Positions 1 to 9,438 of a DNA stretch of 36,592 nt are shown one piece after another. The translations under genes and the position numbers were made by a program. This DNA comes from Bacilli bacterium. GTDB taxonomy: Bacteria > Bacillota_I > Bacilli_A > RF39 > UBA660. The stretch covers positions 1 to 36,592 of the forward strand of contig JAFSEX010000062.1 of NCBI GenBank assembly GCA_017435465.1, read 5' to 3'. The notes below the pieces were generated by a model that had not been told where the DNA came from, did not search any database, and saw only the letters and a list, made by a program, of their open reading frames with translations. Positions within the stretch are counted from its first letter, which is position 1; every line of letters starts with the position of its first letter.

Positions 1-181
1 CTATGTTTCACGTGGAACATTCCTTTATTGCACTTATCTTTTATTTATTCTTGTCTATGTTTCACGTGGAACATTCCTTTATTGCACTTATCTTTTATTT
101 ATTCTTGTCTATGTTTCACGTGGAACATTCCTTTATTGCACTTATCTTTTATTTATTCTTGTCTATGTTTCACGTGAAACA
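1..181. repeat. Tandem 54-bp repeat array, three full units plus a partial fourth
   Basis: Three consecutive, essentially identical 54-bp units begin at 1, 55 and 109; a fourth begins at 163 and diverges after its first 20 or so bases. Each unit starts with a parS-like 16-mer followed by a T-rich spacer of about 38 bp. Because 54 is a multiple of three, the repeat creates a spurious open frame of repeated 18-residue blocks, which I do not treat as a gene. The array may extend beyond the left edge of the window. Confidence 0.95.
4..181. promoter_or_regulatory. parS: Cluster of four parS centromere sites
   Basis: TGTTTCACGTGGAACA occurs at 4-19, 58-73 and 112-127. Its reverse complement is the B. 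subtilis parS consensus TGTTCCACGTGAAACA. The fourth site at 166-181, TGTTTCACGTGAAACA, is a perfect palindrome of the same family. ParB (Spo0J) loads at parS as a CTP-dependent clamp and recruits SMC near the origin. The cluster is about 9 kb from oriC, downstream of gyrA. No ParB with a typical parB context is encoded in the window, so the cognate ParB is presumably elsewhere. The match to consensus is direct observation; function is inferred. Confidence 0.93.
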
Positions 182-199
182 TTCTTTTGCTTAGTTAAA

Positions 200-230
200 T
201 AATAAAAGAAGCTTATTTCTAAGCCTCTTC
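200..230 (-). terminator. Probable gyrA terminator
   Basis: Reading the minus strand, GCTTA and TAAGC form a stem around a GAAA tetraloop. It extends through a small bulge by GAA/TTC pairing and is followed by TTTTATTATTT. The stem overlaps the end of gyrA. It is a moderate terminator by eye. Confidence 0.5.
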
Positions 231-2663
231 CGTTACTGTTTCTTCTACGTTTTCTTCAGATGAACTAATCTTAGCAATAGTAGATACTTTTTGTTCATCT
301 TTTAAATTAATCAATCTAACACCTTGTGTAACACGTCCCATAGTAGATATTTGACTTAGAGATAATCTAATAATTATTCCACTATCAGTAATTATCATAA
401 TATCTTCATCACCAGAAACTGTTTTAAATGAAACTATTGTACCATTCTTTTCAGTAATATTTAATGCTTTAACACCTTTACTACCTCTTCTTGTTTCTCT
501 AAATTCACTTACATTAGTACGTTTACCGTAGCCTTTTTCAGTAACAATTAAAATTTCATCATCATTATTTGAAATTTCCGCACCAACACATTTACTTTCA
601 TCAGAAAGATTTATACCTTTAACACCAGATGCAGTTCTACCCATGATTCTTACTTCATTTTCATTGAAACGAACCATTCTACCATTATCTGCACCAACTA
701 GAATATAATTTTCACCATTTGTTTTCTTAACACTTATTAATTCATCATTTTCTTTTAAGGTAATAGCAATCTTACCATTATTTCTAATGTTTTCAAATTC
801 TTCTACTTTAGTTCTCTTAACCACACCATCTTTGGTTGCAAATAGTAAATAATTATTTTCATCATCCTTACTCATAGTAAGTATCGAACTAATGTACTCC
901 TCTTTTTCAACTGGAATTAAATTTATTACTGGTAATCCCTTAGATTGTCTATTAAATAAAGGAATTTCATAACCTTTAATTCTATATACTTTACCTAAAT
1001 TAGTAAAGAACATTACATAATCATGAGTAGTTAATGATACCATATGTTCTACATAATCTTCTTCATTTGTACTCATACCTTTAACACCAACACCACCACG
1101 GTTTTGTGTTTTATATGTATCACTTGCCATTCTCTTAATATAACCTTTATTAGTTACAGTGACAACTATATCTTCTACTGGTATTAATGATTCATCTTCT
1201 ATATATTCGATAGCTGTCATATCAATATCTGTTCTACGTTCATCACCATATTTAGCTTTAATTTCTAATAATTCATTCTTAATTATTTCTAATACTTTTT
1301 CATTGCTACCTAAAATTGCTTTTAATTCTTCAATTTTCTTTAATAATTCAGCAAGTTCAGATTCAATTTTTTCTTTTTCTAAACCAGTTAAACGACGTAA
1401 CTTCATTTCAAGTATAGCATCTGCTTGAATTTCAGTTAAACCAAATTTATTCATTAAACCAGTTCTAGCCTCAGCATCTGTTGAACTTTCTTTAATAAGT
1501 TTAATTACTGCATCAATATTGTCTAACGCAATTTTTAAACCTTCTAATATATGCACACGAGCTTCTGCTTTATTTAATTCAAATTTAGTTCTTCTAATAA
1601 TAATTTCTCTTTGATAATCAATATATTTTGAAATTATATCTTTTAAACCAAGTGTTTTAGGAACCCCTTGATCTAACATTAAGAAAATTATTCCATAATT
1701 AGTTTGAAAAGCAGTATGTTTATATAAATTATTTAAAACAACTTGAGGATTAGCATCACGTTTTAAAGTAATAGTAATCTTAACTCCATCTTTTAAATCA
1801 GTATGGTAGTCAGAAATTCCTTCAATTACTTTGTTGTGAACTAAATCTGCTACTTTATTTTTAAGTTCTAAAGTATTTATACCATATGGAACTTCATCAA
1901 TAATAATAAAGTTTTTACCATTTTTTTCCTCTATACGTGCTTTACTTCGGATTGTAATTGTTCCACGACCGGTTTCATAAGCTTTTCTAATCCCTTTATC
2001 ACCAAGAATTATACCACCAGTTGGAAAATCTGGTCCTTTAATATATTTCATTAGTCCTAAGGTATCAATCTCAGGATTATCAATGTATGCAACACAGCCA
2101 TCAATAACCTCACCTAAGTTATGTGGTGGAATATTTGTTGCCATACCAACTGCGATACCCATAGTACCATTTACTAAAATATTAGGAAATCTTGAAGGTA
2201 AAATAGTTGGTTCTTTTTCAGATTCATCAAAGTTTGGAGCAAAATCAACAGTATTTTTATTAATATCCCTTAATAACTCTAAAGAAATCTTAGATAAACG
2301 TGATTCTGTATAACGCATTGCCGCTGCGCCATAACCCTCGATATTACCAAAGTTACCATGTCCATCAACAAGCATAAAACGATATGAAAAATCCTGAGCC
2401 ATACGAACCATTGCTTCATAAATACTTGAGTCTCCATGTGGATGGTATTTTCCCATAACGTCCCCAACAATTCTTGCACTTTTCTTATGTGGTTTATCTG
2501 GTGTATATCCAGATTCATACATTGAATATAAAATTCTTCTATGAACTGGTTTTAAACCATCTCTTAAATCAGGTATAGCACGAGCAACAATTACGCTCAT
2601 TGAATACTCTAGAAAAGAATCACTAACTTCTTTAACAATATTATTTTTTTCTAAACGATCCAT
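219..2663 (-). CDS. gyrA: DNA gyrase subunit A
   Basis: Type IIA topoisomerase breakage-reunion subunit (814 aa), which pairs with GyrB to introduce negative supercoils. The N-terminal winged-helix region contains the active-site tyrosine in [10 protein letters not shown] (Tyr118). The quinolone-determining stretch reads HGDSSIYE, with Ser and Glu at the usual positions, so no classic resistance change is seen. The C-terminal half is the beta-pinwheel with repeated KxGxxKR-type blades. The GyrA-box at residues 520-526 reads QNRGGVG, a divergent form of QRRGGRG. The start at 2663 has a GGAGGG Shine-Dalgarno, and gyrB ends 10 bp upstream, so the two are co-transcribed. ParC is the alternative, but adjacency to gyrB-recF and a recognisable GyrA-box favour GyrA. 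Confidence 0.96.
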   Translation of the reverse strand: MDRLEKNNIVKEVSDSFLEYSMSVIVARAIPDLRDGLKPVHRRILYSMYESGYTPDKPHKKSARIVGDVMGKYHPHGDSSIYEAMVRMAQDFSYRFMLVDGHGNFGNIEGYGAAAMRYTESRLSKISLELLRDINKNTVDFAPNFDESEKEPTILPSRFPNILVNGTMGIAVGMATNIPPHNLGEVIDGCVAYIDNPEIDTLGLMKYIKGPDFPTGGIILGDKGIRKAYETGRGTITIRSKARIEEKNGKNFIIIDEVPYGINTLELKNKVADLVHNKVIEGISDYHTDLKDGVKITITLKRDANPQVVLNNLYKHTAFQTNYGIIFLMLDQGVPKTLGLKDIISKYIDYQREIIIRRTKFELNKAEARVHILEGLKIALDNIDAVIKLIKESSTDAEARTGLMNKFGLTEIQADAILEMKLRRLTGLEKEKIESELAELLKKIEELKAILGSNEKVLEIIKNELLEIKAKYGDERRTDIDMTAIEYIEDESLIPVEDIVVTVTNKGYIKRMASDTYKTQNRGGVGVKGMSTNEEDYVEHMVSLTTHDYVMFFTNLGKVYRIKGYEIPLFNRQSKGLPVINLIPVEKEEYISSILTMSKDDENNYLLFATKDGVVKRTKVEEFENIRNNGKIAITLKENDELISVKKTNGENYILVGADNGRMVRFNENEVRIMGRTASGVKGINLSDESKCVGAEISNNDDEILIVTEKGYGKRTNVSEFRETRRGSKGVKALNITEKNGTIVSFKTVSGDEDIMIITDSGIIIRLSLSQISTMGRVTQGVRLINLKDEQKVSTIAKISSSEENVEETVTEEA

Positions 2664-2673
2664 CTAAACCCTC

Positions 2674-4599
2674 CTAAACATCTAAATTTTCTACATAACT
2701 TGCATTTTCTTCAATAAATTGACGACGTGGTTCAACTTCCTCACCCATAAGTTTTGAGAAAATTTCATCAGCTGCCATAATATCTTCTACAGTTATTTGT
2801 CTTAAAATTCTTTTTTCTATATCCATTGTTGTTTCATTTAATTCCTCAGCATCCATTTCTCCTAAACCTTTCATACGCATAATATCGTATTTAGTATTTG
2901 GAGATAAAGTTTTAAGATATTCATCTCTTTCTTGTTCATTTAAAACATATTTAATTGTTTTACCATGTTTTATAACAAATAATGGAGGTTGAGCAGCATA
3001 TACATGCCCTGCTTCAACAATTGGTCTAAAGAATCTATAAAATAATGTTAATAATAATACACGAATATGACTACCATCAACATCGGCATCGGTCATAATT
3101 ATTATTTTGTCATATCTTAATTTATCAATATTGAAATCTTCACCAATACCAGTTCCAAATGCGGTAATAATTGTTTTTATTTCTTCATTACCCAAAGCCC
3201 TATCTAATCTAGCTTTTTCAACATTTAAAATTTTACCTCTAAGTGGAAGAATAGCTTGAGTCATACTATCTCTACCTTTAATTGCAGAACCACCCGCACT
3301 ATCCCCTTCGACTAGGAATATTTCACATTCTTTAGGATTTTTACTTTTACAGTCAGATAATTTACCATAGAAATTAGTAACATCTAAATCACCTTTACGT
3401 CTTGTTAATTCTCTTGCTTTTTTTGCTGCAACTCTAGCACGTGCTGCAGTCATTGCTTTTTCTATAATCAGTTTAGCATCATCTGGATTTTCCATTAAAA
3501 ATCTTTCAAATCCTTCAGTAAATACGTTAGATGCAATTTTTTTAACTTCACTATTACCTAATTTAGTTTTAGTTTGTCCTTCAAATTGTGGTTCAGAAAT
3601 TTTACAAGATACTATCATAGTTAGTCCTTCACGAACATCTTCGCCACTTAAATTTTCATCATTATCTTTAAGCATTTTAATTTTTCTTGCATAATTATTA
3701 ATAATACGAGTAAGTGCTAATTTAACTCCATCTTCATGTGTTCCACCTTCATGTGTATTAATATTATTTGCAAATGAATAAATACTTGAAGTATATCCAG
3801 AATTATATTGAAATGCAACTTCTAAACTAATATCATTTTCATTACCTTCCAAATGAATGATTTCCTCATGAATTGGAGTTTTAGTCTTATTTAACATTTC
3901 AACATAAGCACTAATTCCACCTTCATAAACAAATTCATCTTTTTGTTTATTTTCAGGTCTATCATCACATAAAATTATTCTAAGTCCTTTATTTAAAAAT
4001 GCCAATTCTCTAATTCTTGTTTTTAGTATTTCATAATCAAAAATTGTTGTTTCAGTAAATATTTCTGGATCTGGTTTAAATGTTACTGTAGTTCCAGTTC
4101 TATCTATTGAACATTCATCAATTATTGTTAATGGACTAACAGTATGTCCACCATTTTCGAATCTAATATGATGAACTTTACCATTTTGATAAACTTTAAC
4201 TTCTACCCATGAACTTAATGCATTAACAACTGATGCACCTACACCATGTAATCCTCCAGATACTTTGTATCCACCACCACCAAATTTTCCACCTGCATGT
4301 AATACTGTATAAACTGTTTCTACAGTTGAAATACCAGTTTTAGCATGTACTCCAGTAGGAATACCCCTACCATCATCTTTTACTGTAATAGAATTATCAG
4401 GATTGATTATAACTTCGATGTCATCACAATATCCTGCTAATGCTTCATCTATTGCATTATCTACAATTTCCCATACTAAGTGGTGAAGTCCTCTACCACT
4501 AGTACTACCAATGTACATACCAGGTCTTTTTCTTACTGCTTCTAAACCTTCAAGAACTTGAATATCCGAAGCACCATAATGTTCTTTTTCTTCTGCCAT
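2674..4599 (-). CDS. gyrB: DNA gyrase subunit B
   Basis: ATPase subunit of gyrase (641 aa). The GHKL ATPase fold shows EIVDNAIDE (about residues 44-52), DDGRGIP (75-81) and GGLHGVG (115-121). The transducer domain follows, then TOPRIM with EGDSAGG (Glu431) and DADVDG (Asp504/506/508), the metal-binding residues. The C-terminal [12 protein letters not shown] motif is also present. The length is usual for Gram-positive GyrB. Its ATG shares one base with the recF stop (TAATG), which indicates translational coupling. Lies in the leftward recF-gyrB-gyrA unit next to the origin. Confidence 0.97.
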   Translation of the reverse strand: MAEEKEHYGASDIQVLEGLEAVRKRPGMYIGSTSGRGLHHLVWEIVDNAIDEALAGYCDDIEVIINPDNSITVKDDGRGIPTGVHAKTGISTVETVYTVLHAGGKFGGGGYKVSGGLHGVGASVVNALSSWVEVKVYQNGKVHHIRFENGGHTVSPLTIIDECSIDRTGTTVTFKPDPEIFTETTIFDYEILKTRIRELAFLNKGLRIILCDDRPENKQKDEFVYEGGISAYVEMLNKTKTPIHEEIIHLEGNENDISLEVAFQYNSGYTSSIYSFANNINTHEGGTHEDGVKLALTRIINNYARKIKMLKDNDENLSGEDVREGLTMIVSCKISEPQFEGQTKTKLGNSEVKKIASNVFTEGFERFLMENPDDAKLIIEKAMTAARARVAAKKARELTRRKGDLDVTNFYGKLSDCKSKNPKECEIFLVEGDSAGGSAIKGRDSMTQAILPLRGKILNVEKARLDRALGNEEIKTIITAFGTGIGEDFNIDKLRYDKIIIMTDADVDGSHIRVLLLTLFYRFFRPIVEAGHVYAAQPPLFVIKHGKTIKYVLNEQERDEYLKTLSPNTKYDIMRMKGLGEMDAEELNETTMDIEKRILRQITVEDIMAADEIFSKLMGEEVEPRRQFIEENASYVENLDV

Positions 4600-5714
4600 T
4601 ATTTCACTTGCCTTTCTACTATTCCATTTTGTACTTTATATATATATGAATTAATAAGTAATTCCTCATTTATTTGGTTCAAATCTGTTGTTGTAATTAT
4701 AACTTGCATATCTTTATTAATATATTTAATAATATTATTTTTCTTTGTATCATCAAGTTCACTAAATATATCATCTAATAATACTAATGGCATTTCATTA
4801 GTTTTATTTTTAAATATATCTATTTCTGCTAACTTGATAGATAATATACAAGATCTTTGTTGTCCTTGAGAACCATATGTTTTAATATCATTTTCATTTA
4901 ATTTAAAAATAATATCATCTTTATGGGGTCCATTAAGTGTTGTTCCTAGTAATATTTCTTTACTAAGATTATTCTTAAACTTATTTTTTAATATTTGTTT
5001 TATTGCACTTGAGTCAAACTCTTTTATATTTAAGTTATTACTATACTTTATTGATAAATTATCCTGATTCATAATATCAGAATAAATTAAATTAATTCTT
5101 TCGTTTAATAAATCAATAAATTCAAATCGTTTTTGATAAATATATATAGCTTTTTCTATCAACTTATCTGTTAATACTTCTAAATATTTTTCATTTAATG
5201 TCTTTTTATTTGGAACTCTTTTTAAATATTCATTACGAGTTTTTAATAATTTATTATAATCATTTAAAATATTTAGATAATTATTATCAAGTTGTCCAAT
5301 TTCAACATTTAAAAATTTTCTTCTTACACCAGGTGAACTCTTTATTAAGTCTAAATCATCTGGAGTAAAAATAATAATATTAAATTTTGAAATATAATCA
5401 GTTAGTTTTTTTATTTGTTTATTATTAATGCTAACTTTTTTTTCATTATTAGATAAAAAAAACTCTAGATTTCTAGATAAATTGTTTATATTTACTTTTC
5501 CTTTTAATTTACAAAATTGCTCATTTTCTTTAATAATATTACTGTCAATCATAGCTCTATGAGATTTTGTAATAGCAAGTACATAAATTGCTTCTAGAAT
5601 ATTTGTTTTACCCTGTGCATTATCACCTATAAGAATGTTGATATTTTTTGAAAAATTTATATTTAATTTAGAATAATTTCTAAAATTTATTAAAGAAATA
5701 TTGTCTAAAACCAT
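4599..5714 (-). CDS. recF: DNA replication and repair protein RecF
   Basis: SMC-like ATPase (371 aa) that helps RecOR load RecA at gaps. Walker A is GDNAQGKTN (about residues 30-38). The ABC signature is SQGQQRS and Walker B is [13 protein letters not shown] near residue 315. Length is normal. The start at 5714 is preceded by AGGA on the minus strand. Unlike B. subtilis there is no S4-domain yaaA gene between dnaN and recF; a comK-like gene sits there instead, with a terminator between it and recF. RecF therefore appears to have its own promoter. Confidence 0.95.
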   Translation of the reverse strand: MVLDNISLINFRNYSKLNINFSKNINILIGDNAQGKTNILEAIYVLAITKSHRAMIDSNIIKENEQFCKLKGKVNINNLSRNLEFFLSNNEKKVSINNKQIKKLTDYISKFNIIIFTPDDLDLIKSSPGVRRKFLNVEIGQLDNNYLNILNDYNKLLKTRNEYLKRVPNKKTLNEKYLEVLTDKLIEKAIYIYQKRFEFIDLLNERINLIYSDIMNQDNLSIKYSNNLNIKEFDSSAIKQILKNKFKNNLSKEILLGTTLNGPHKDDIIFKLNENDIKTYGSQGQQRSCILSIKLAEIDIFKNKTNEMPLVLLDDIFSELDDTKKNNIIKYINKDMQVIITTTDLNQINEELLINSYIYKVQNGIVERQVK

Positions 5715-5780
5715 TTAAATCCTATTTTTATCCCCATAAAACCACCTTAATACTTTATCAATACTCCTATACGTATATTA

Positions 5781-5810
5781 ATTATATCACAAAAATTACC
5801 ATAATAGTAA
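5781..5810 (-). promoter_or_regulatory. Candidate promoter for recF-gyrB-gyrA
   Basis: On the minus strand there is an extended -10, TGATATAAT (TATAAT at 5781-5786), with TTACTA (5805-5810) 18 bp upstream as a weak -35. It lies just after the comK terminator and about 70 bp before the recF start. The assignment is by motif only. Confidence 0.6.
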
Positions 5811-5839
5811 AAAAATAAGCATTTTTAGCTTATTTTTTT
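5809..5839 (-). terminator. comK terminator
   Basis: On the minus strand AAAAAAATAAGC and GCTTATTTTTTT form a 12-bp stem with a 7-nt loop containing the comK stop codon. The descending arm supplies the T-run. The symmetry means it could also act on plus-strand transcripts. Confidence 0.75.
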
Positions 5840-6274
5840 CTTATTTCGAAATACTGATTCTAATCTTGTAGCACGAAGTACTTGATTATCTAATGAACCA
5901 TAGGAAATTGGTACTTGAAGTTCTATTCCACTATTAAACGAAATAATAGATTGTTCTTGAGATTTTTTATAATCTACAATATGTTTTAAAGCAATCCAAT
6001 AACAATCTAAAAGTCTTGGTGAATTTGTTGGAAAAAATATCATATTCCTACTTTCTTCAACAATAATTGGGGATTTGTAAGATATCCCAAGTAAATGTTT
6101 AGTGGCAGATTGTCTTCCTGAATATGAACTTCCAAAATAAAGGCAACTATAATCTATGATTTCCATTGGTGTATGATTGATAATAAATTCTCTATCTTTT
6201 TCTATAATTTTAGATTTTCCACCTTTTAATGGTACGATTGCTAAAGTATCTTCATTAATTTCATAATTTTCCAT
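5825..6274 (-). CDS. comK: ComK-like competence transcription factor
   Basis: ComK is the master activator of DNA-uptake genes in B. subtilis. This 149-aa protein aligns by eye along most of ComK: SKIIEKD near residue 20, the hallmark YFGSSYSGRQ near 46-55, then PIIVEESRN, IFFPTNSPR, and VPISYGSLDNQV near 124-135. The match to remembered B. subtilis blocks (FFGSSYAGRK, LPISYNSFENQV) is strong. It is about 40 residues shorter than the 192-aa B. subtilis protein. It ends shortly after the LESVF segment and so lacks the C-terminal tail carrying the MecA/ClpCP recognition region. The start at 6274 has a strong AGGGGG-type ribosome site. It lies between dnaN and recF on the same strand, bounded by terminators on both sides. 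Whether it still activates competence is inference. Confidence 0.9.
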   Translation of the reverse strand: MENYEINEDTLAIVPLKGGKSKIIEKDREFIINHTPMEIIDYSCLYFGSSYSGRQSATKHLLGISYKSPIIVEESRNMIFFPTNSPRLLDCYWIALKHIVDYKKSQEQSIISFNSGIELQVPISYGSLDNQVLRATRLESVFRNKKKIS

Positions 6275-6350
6275 TTATATCACCCCCTAATACTTTAATT
6301 TTGCCTTCACTATATTATATGGACAAAATGTGCCCAGATACTCTTTTACC

Positions 6351-6404
6351 ACAAAAAAAAGTCGAAATTTATCGAATTTTGTCGTAAATTTCAACTTTTT
6401 TTGT
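6351..6404 (-). terminator. dnaN terminator
   Basis: Long A/T-flanked inverted repeat. The arms at 6351-6371 and 6385-6404 pair over about 19-20 bp with one G-U on the minus transcript, and the descending arm gives a T-run. It separates dnaN from comK and may work in both directions. Confidence 0.8.
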
Positions 6405-6416
6405 ATATTATATCAA

Positions 6417-7538
6417 TTAATAAGTTCTAATTGGTAAAATTAATTCTGTAATATTAGAATCAGTTGGATCTTTTAATATAATTGGTTTAATTTCACTATT
6501 AAATAATAACACTACTCTTTCAGATTTAATAGCTTTAATTGCATCCATCATATATTTAGAACTAAATGAAATAATAATATCACTATCTGTTTCTTTTTTT
6601 ATTGATAAGCTTTCTTCTACCCTACCAACTTCAGGGGCATTAGAAGATATTAATAATTTATCATTTTTAGTTTCTAACCTAATAATACTTTTTTCTTTAT
6701 CACTAGATAATAGTGATGCTCTATCAATAACATCATATAATTCTTGTAATGGAGCTTCCATTTTTAAAATAAATTCTTCAGGAATAAGTTTTGAAGTATC
6801 TGGATAAGTACCATTTAATAATCTAGATTGGAATAATATATTATCAAATTTAAATAATACTTTATTATTAAATAAGTGTAATTCAATATTTCCATCATCC
6901 TCTTTTAAGATTTTAATTAATTCTAAAAGATTTCTACAAGGAATAACAATATTTATGTCGTTATCCACAATATTGTTGATATTGATAACTTTTTTAGATA
7001 ATCTATATGAGTCAGTTGCGGTACATTCAAATTTATCATTATTGATTTTAAAATTAATACCAGTAAGTAATGGTCTAGATTCTTGTGTTGATGTTGCAAA
7101 TGATGTTTGATTAATAATATTTTTAAGTTCCATTTTCTTTATAATAATGGGCGTTTTAGTTATATCCATATTATTTTGTGGAAATTCATCTGGATTAATA
7201 GCATTTAAATTAAATTCAGATGTATTACTATGAATCCATACTTTGTATTCATCAACTACTTCTAATGAAATCACATCACCAGGTAATTTTCTAATTATTT
7301 CTAAAATATATCTCCCTTGCAATACTATACTGCCAGTTTTTTCTATTTTTACTATATCATTTTTATTAATAAATGTTTGAATTGTAATATCATTATCACT
7401 TGCTGTTAAATATAATCCATCATCCTTTAAATCAAACTTTATTCCAGATAGTACAGGTATTATATTTTTTGTTGATATAGCTTTTGATACGTTTGATAAG
7501 TTTTCTAATAATATTTCTTTTTTGATTTGTATTTTCAT
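6417..7538 (-). CDS. dnaN: DNA polymerase III beta subunit (sliding clamp)
   Basis: Ring-shaped processivity clamp (373 aa) with three repeated clamp domains. The N-terminus MKIQIKKEILLENLSN and the C-terminus ending ILPIRTY are typical of DnaN. The start at 7538 is chosen because CCTCCCC at 7548-7554 gives a GGGGAGG Shine-Dalgarno on the minus strand. An upstream in-frame ATG would run into the DnaA-box region and has no such site. Lies downstream of dnaA with 165 bp of origin-like DNA between them. Confidence 0.97.
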   Translation of the reverse strand: MKIQIKKEILLENLSNVSKAISTKNIIPVLSGIKFDLKDDGLYLTASDNDITIQTFINKNDIVKIEKTGSIVLQGRYILEIIRKLPGDVISLEVVDEYKVWIHSNTSEFNLNAINPDEFPQNNMDITKTPIIIKKMELKNIINQTSFATSTQESRPLLTGINFKINNDKFECTATDSYRLSKKVININNIVDNDINIVIPCRNLLELIKILKEDDGNIELHLFNNKVLFKFDNILFQSRLLNGTYPDTSKLIPEEFILKMEAPLQELYDVIDRASLLSSDKEKSIIRLETKNDKLLISSNAPEVGRVEESLSIKKETDSDIIISFSSKYMMDAIKAIKSERVVLLFNSEIKPIILKDPTDSNITELILPIRTY

Positions 7539-7595
7539 AAAAAATTCCTCCCCTACTTTTTTACTTATTATTAATGTTTTTTTTATTATTATTAC

Positions 7596-7695
7596 TGTGG
7601 AAATTGTGGAAAACTGTCTAAAAATCATCAAAATTAAGCATTTTTTATGATTTTTCCTGTGGAAAACTCAGTTAATAAGTAACAAGTTATTCACA
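7596..7695. other. DnaA-box cluster between dnaA and dnaN (second origin subregion)
   Basis: Boxes are TGTGGAAAT 7596-7604, TGTGGAAAA 7605-7613, TGTGGAAAA 7658-7666, and TTATTCACA 7687-7695 in opposite orientation. B. subtilis also has DnaA-box clusters on both sides of dnaA, so this suggests a bipartite origin. It could equally serve DnaA feedback on dnaN transcription. Confidence 0.75.
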
Positions 7696-7703
7696 ATAAC
7701 TGT

Positions 7704-9065
7704 TTATTTAATTTTTTCTACTAGTGTTTCAACCAAATTTTTTAACTGTTTATTTTCTTTTATTTCTAATTCAATTTTATCTACTGAATGTATGACTGTA
7801 GAATGATCTCTTCCACCAAACTCAATTCCTATTTTAGGAAATGATTCATCAGTAAGCTTTCTAGTTAAATACATCGCAATTTGTCTAGGATATGCAATAG
7901 ACGCATGTCTTTTCTTAGATTTAATATCTTCTACTGATATTTGATAGTAATCTGCAACTACTCTTTGTATTCTTTGTACACTATTTTTTGTTCCAATTGA
8001 TTTGTTTAAATAATCTTTTAAAGCATCAATTGCTAGGTCAAGTGTTATATCACTACCACTCATCATTGCAGAATATGCAAATAACCTAGTAACTGCTCCT
8101 TCTAATTGTCTAATGTCTGATTGACAAGTGTTAGCAATATACTCAATTACATCATTAGGTACATCACTAGTCATACCCTGTCCAGAAATCTTCTTAAGTA
8201 ATATTTCTTTTCTAAGTTCAAAATCTGGTGGGAATATATTTACTGAAAGTCCCCAACTAAATCTTGTTCTAAGTCTATCTTCCAGTATCTTTAAGTCATC
8301 TGGTGATCTATCAGATGATATAATAATTTGTTTATTATCATCATATAATTTATTAAAGGTATGGAAAAATTCCTGTTGTGTTTGTTGTGCACTACCTAAG
8401 AATTGAATATCATCAATTATTAAAACATCAATATTTCTATATTTATTTTTAAAATAATCAACATAATCAAAATTAGTACCATTACTATCCTTTTTATTAA
8501 TACCCAAAAAATCAGTAATAAATTGCTCACTAGTAACGTAAAGAACATTTTTACTTGTACTATTTGATATATAATTTCCAATTGCGTGCATTAAATGTGT
8601 TTTACCTAACCCACTTTTTCCATATATAAATAAAGGATTATACATTCTACCTGGGTTTTCTGCAACCGATAATGCTGCGGCATGTGCAAATCTATTACTT
8701 TCCCCTACTATAAAATTTTCAAATAAATACTTTGGATTTAAATTAGTTTCTAACTTAACTTTATTTGTTGGTACACCTATCATATCAACATCAATGTCTA
8801 TATCATTTTTATTATTTAACTCTTCTTCTAATATAAAATCGATTTCAAAGTTAGTACCAGTTACTAAATTTAAAGTATTCTCTATCATTTCACTATAGTT
8901 TTCAATAAGATGTTTCTTGTGTACATGCATTGGAACTAAAATTAAAGCTTTTCCATTATTTAGTTCAACAAGCTTAGTATCTTTAAACCATGTATCAAAT
9001 GCAAGTGATGTTATCTGTTCTTTTATATTTTGTAAAAAATTTGTCCAAATAATATTTACGTTCAT
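7704..9065 (-). CDS. dnaA: Chromosomal replication initiator DnaA
   Basis: AAA+ initiator (453 aa) that binds DnaA boxes and opens the origin. Domain I is the N-terminal 80 residues or so, and domain II is a short acidic linker (about 80-105). Domain III has Walker A GKSGLGKT (about 149-156) and Walker B VLIIDDIQFL. The domain IV DNA-binding signature is GGRDHSTVIHSV. The start at 9065 (ATG) is preferred: GGAGGTG at 9072-9078 is correctly spaced for it, whereas an in-frame TTG at 9080 overlaps that same ribosome site. It is the first gene leftward of oriC. Confidence 0.97.
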   Translation of the reverse strand: MNVNIIWTNFLQNIKEQITSLAFDTWFKDTKLVELNNGKALILVPMHVHKKHLIENYSEMIENTLNLVTGTNFEIDFILEEELNNKNDIDIDVDMIGVPTNKVKLETNLNPKYLFENFIVGESNRFAHAAALSVAENPGRMYNPLFIYGKSGLGKTHLMHAIGNYISNSTSKNVLYVTSEQFITDFLGINKKDSNGTNFDYVDYFKNKYRNIDVLIIDDIQFLGSAQQTQQEFFHTFNKLYDDNKQIIISSDRSPDDLKILEDRLRTRFSWGLSVNIFPPDFELRKEILLKKISGQGMTSDVPNDVIEYIANTCQSDIRQLEGAVTRLFAYSAMMSGSDITLDLAIDALKDYLNKSIGTKNSVQRIQRVVADYYQISVEDIKSKKRHASIAYPRQIAMYLTRKLTDESFPKIGIEFGGRDHSTVIHSVDKIELEIKENKQLKNLVETLVEKIK

Positions 9066-9360
9066 ACCATTCACCTCCAAACTAAATAATAACTAATATA
9101 ATCTTATTTTAAACTAATTCTGTGGAAAAGAAAACAAAAAATGACAAAAAAATTCAATAAACAACAAATAAACAGTTTTTTCCACAGGAAAATACATTAT
9201 TTTAATCAAATTTGATGAAGTTTTCCACAGATTGTGGATAAAATTAAGCACATATATGGATAACTTTTTGCACAATCCTGTGGAAAAAGTGGAAAACTTA
9301 ATCAAAATATTAAAAAATAGGATAAGTTTTCCACAGATGCCTGTTTATTTCCCAAAAAAT

Positions 9361-9378
9361 ATATTTCCCGGGAAATAT
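9361..9378. promoter_or_regulatory. Noc-binding site (NBS) palindrome inside oriC
   Basis: Perfect 18-bp palindrome ATATTTCCCGGGAAATAT. Its core at 9363-9376, ATTTCCCGGGAAAT, is identical to the 14-bp NBS consensus described for B. subtilis Noc. CCCGGG is very rare in such AT-rich DNA, and I saw no other copy in the window. It is about 25 bp from the last DnaA box and about 60 bp upstream of the ASCH gene start. Binding by the Noc encoded at 18341 is inferred. Confidence 0.85.
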
Positions 9379-9411
9379 TTAGTTGTTTAAAAGATTTTTC
9401 AATCAATATTA

Positions 9412-9420
9412 TGATAGAAT
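9412..9420 (+). promoter_or_regulatory. Candidate extended -10 for the ASCH gene
   Basis: TGATAGAAT, an extended -10 (TG at 9412-9413, TAGAAT at 9415-9420), lies about 18 bp before the ASCH start codon. No clear -35 is visible. Confidence 0.4.
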
Positions 9421-9438
9421 ATTATTTGGGTGGTATAA

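Larger units (their letters stand above)
9066..9438. other. oriC: Replication origin oriC
   Basis: The 373-bp gap between divergent dnaA and the ASCH gene holds many DnaA boxes. They are TGTGGAAAA 9121-9129, TTTTCCACA 9178-9186, TTTTCCACA 9221-9229, TGTGGATAA 9233-9241 (consensus), TATGGATAA 9255-9263, TGTGGAAAA 9279-9287 and TTTTCCACA 9327-9335. AGTGGAAAA at 9289-9297 is a weaker candidate. AT-rich DNA at 9130-9178 is a possible unwinding region. Genes flip from leftward to rightward here, as expected at an origin. An NBS-like palindrome lies at the right end. Confidence 0.93.

Noticed and set aside
1-181. CRISPR array
   Set aside because: Spacers are identical rather than unique, and the conserved element is a parS site.
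3-194. Open frame of three 18-residue repeats
   Set aside because: It is produced by the 54-bp parS repeat, whose length is a multiple of three; no ribosome binding site precedes it.
1159-1428. Plus-strand frame inside gyrA
   Set aside because: Antisense shadow of a clear gyrA coding region.
9066-9080. TTG start for dnaA
   Set aside because: The codon overlaps the Shine-Dalgarno GGAGGTG that serves the ATG at 9065.
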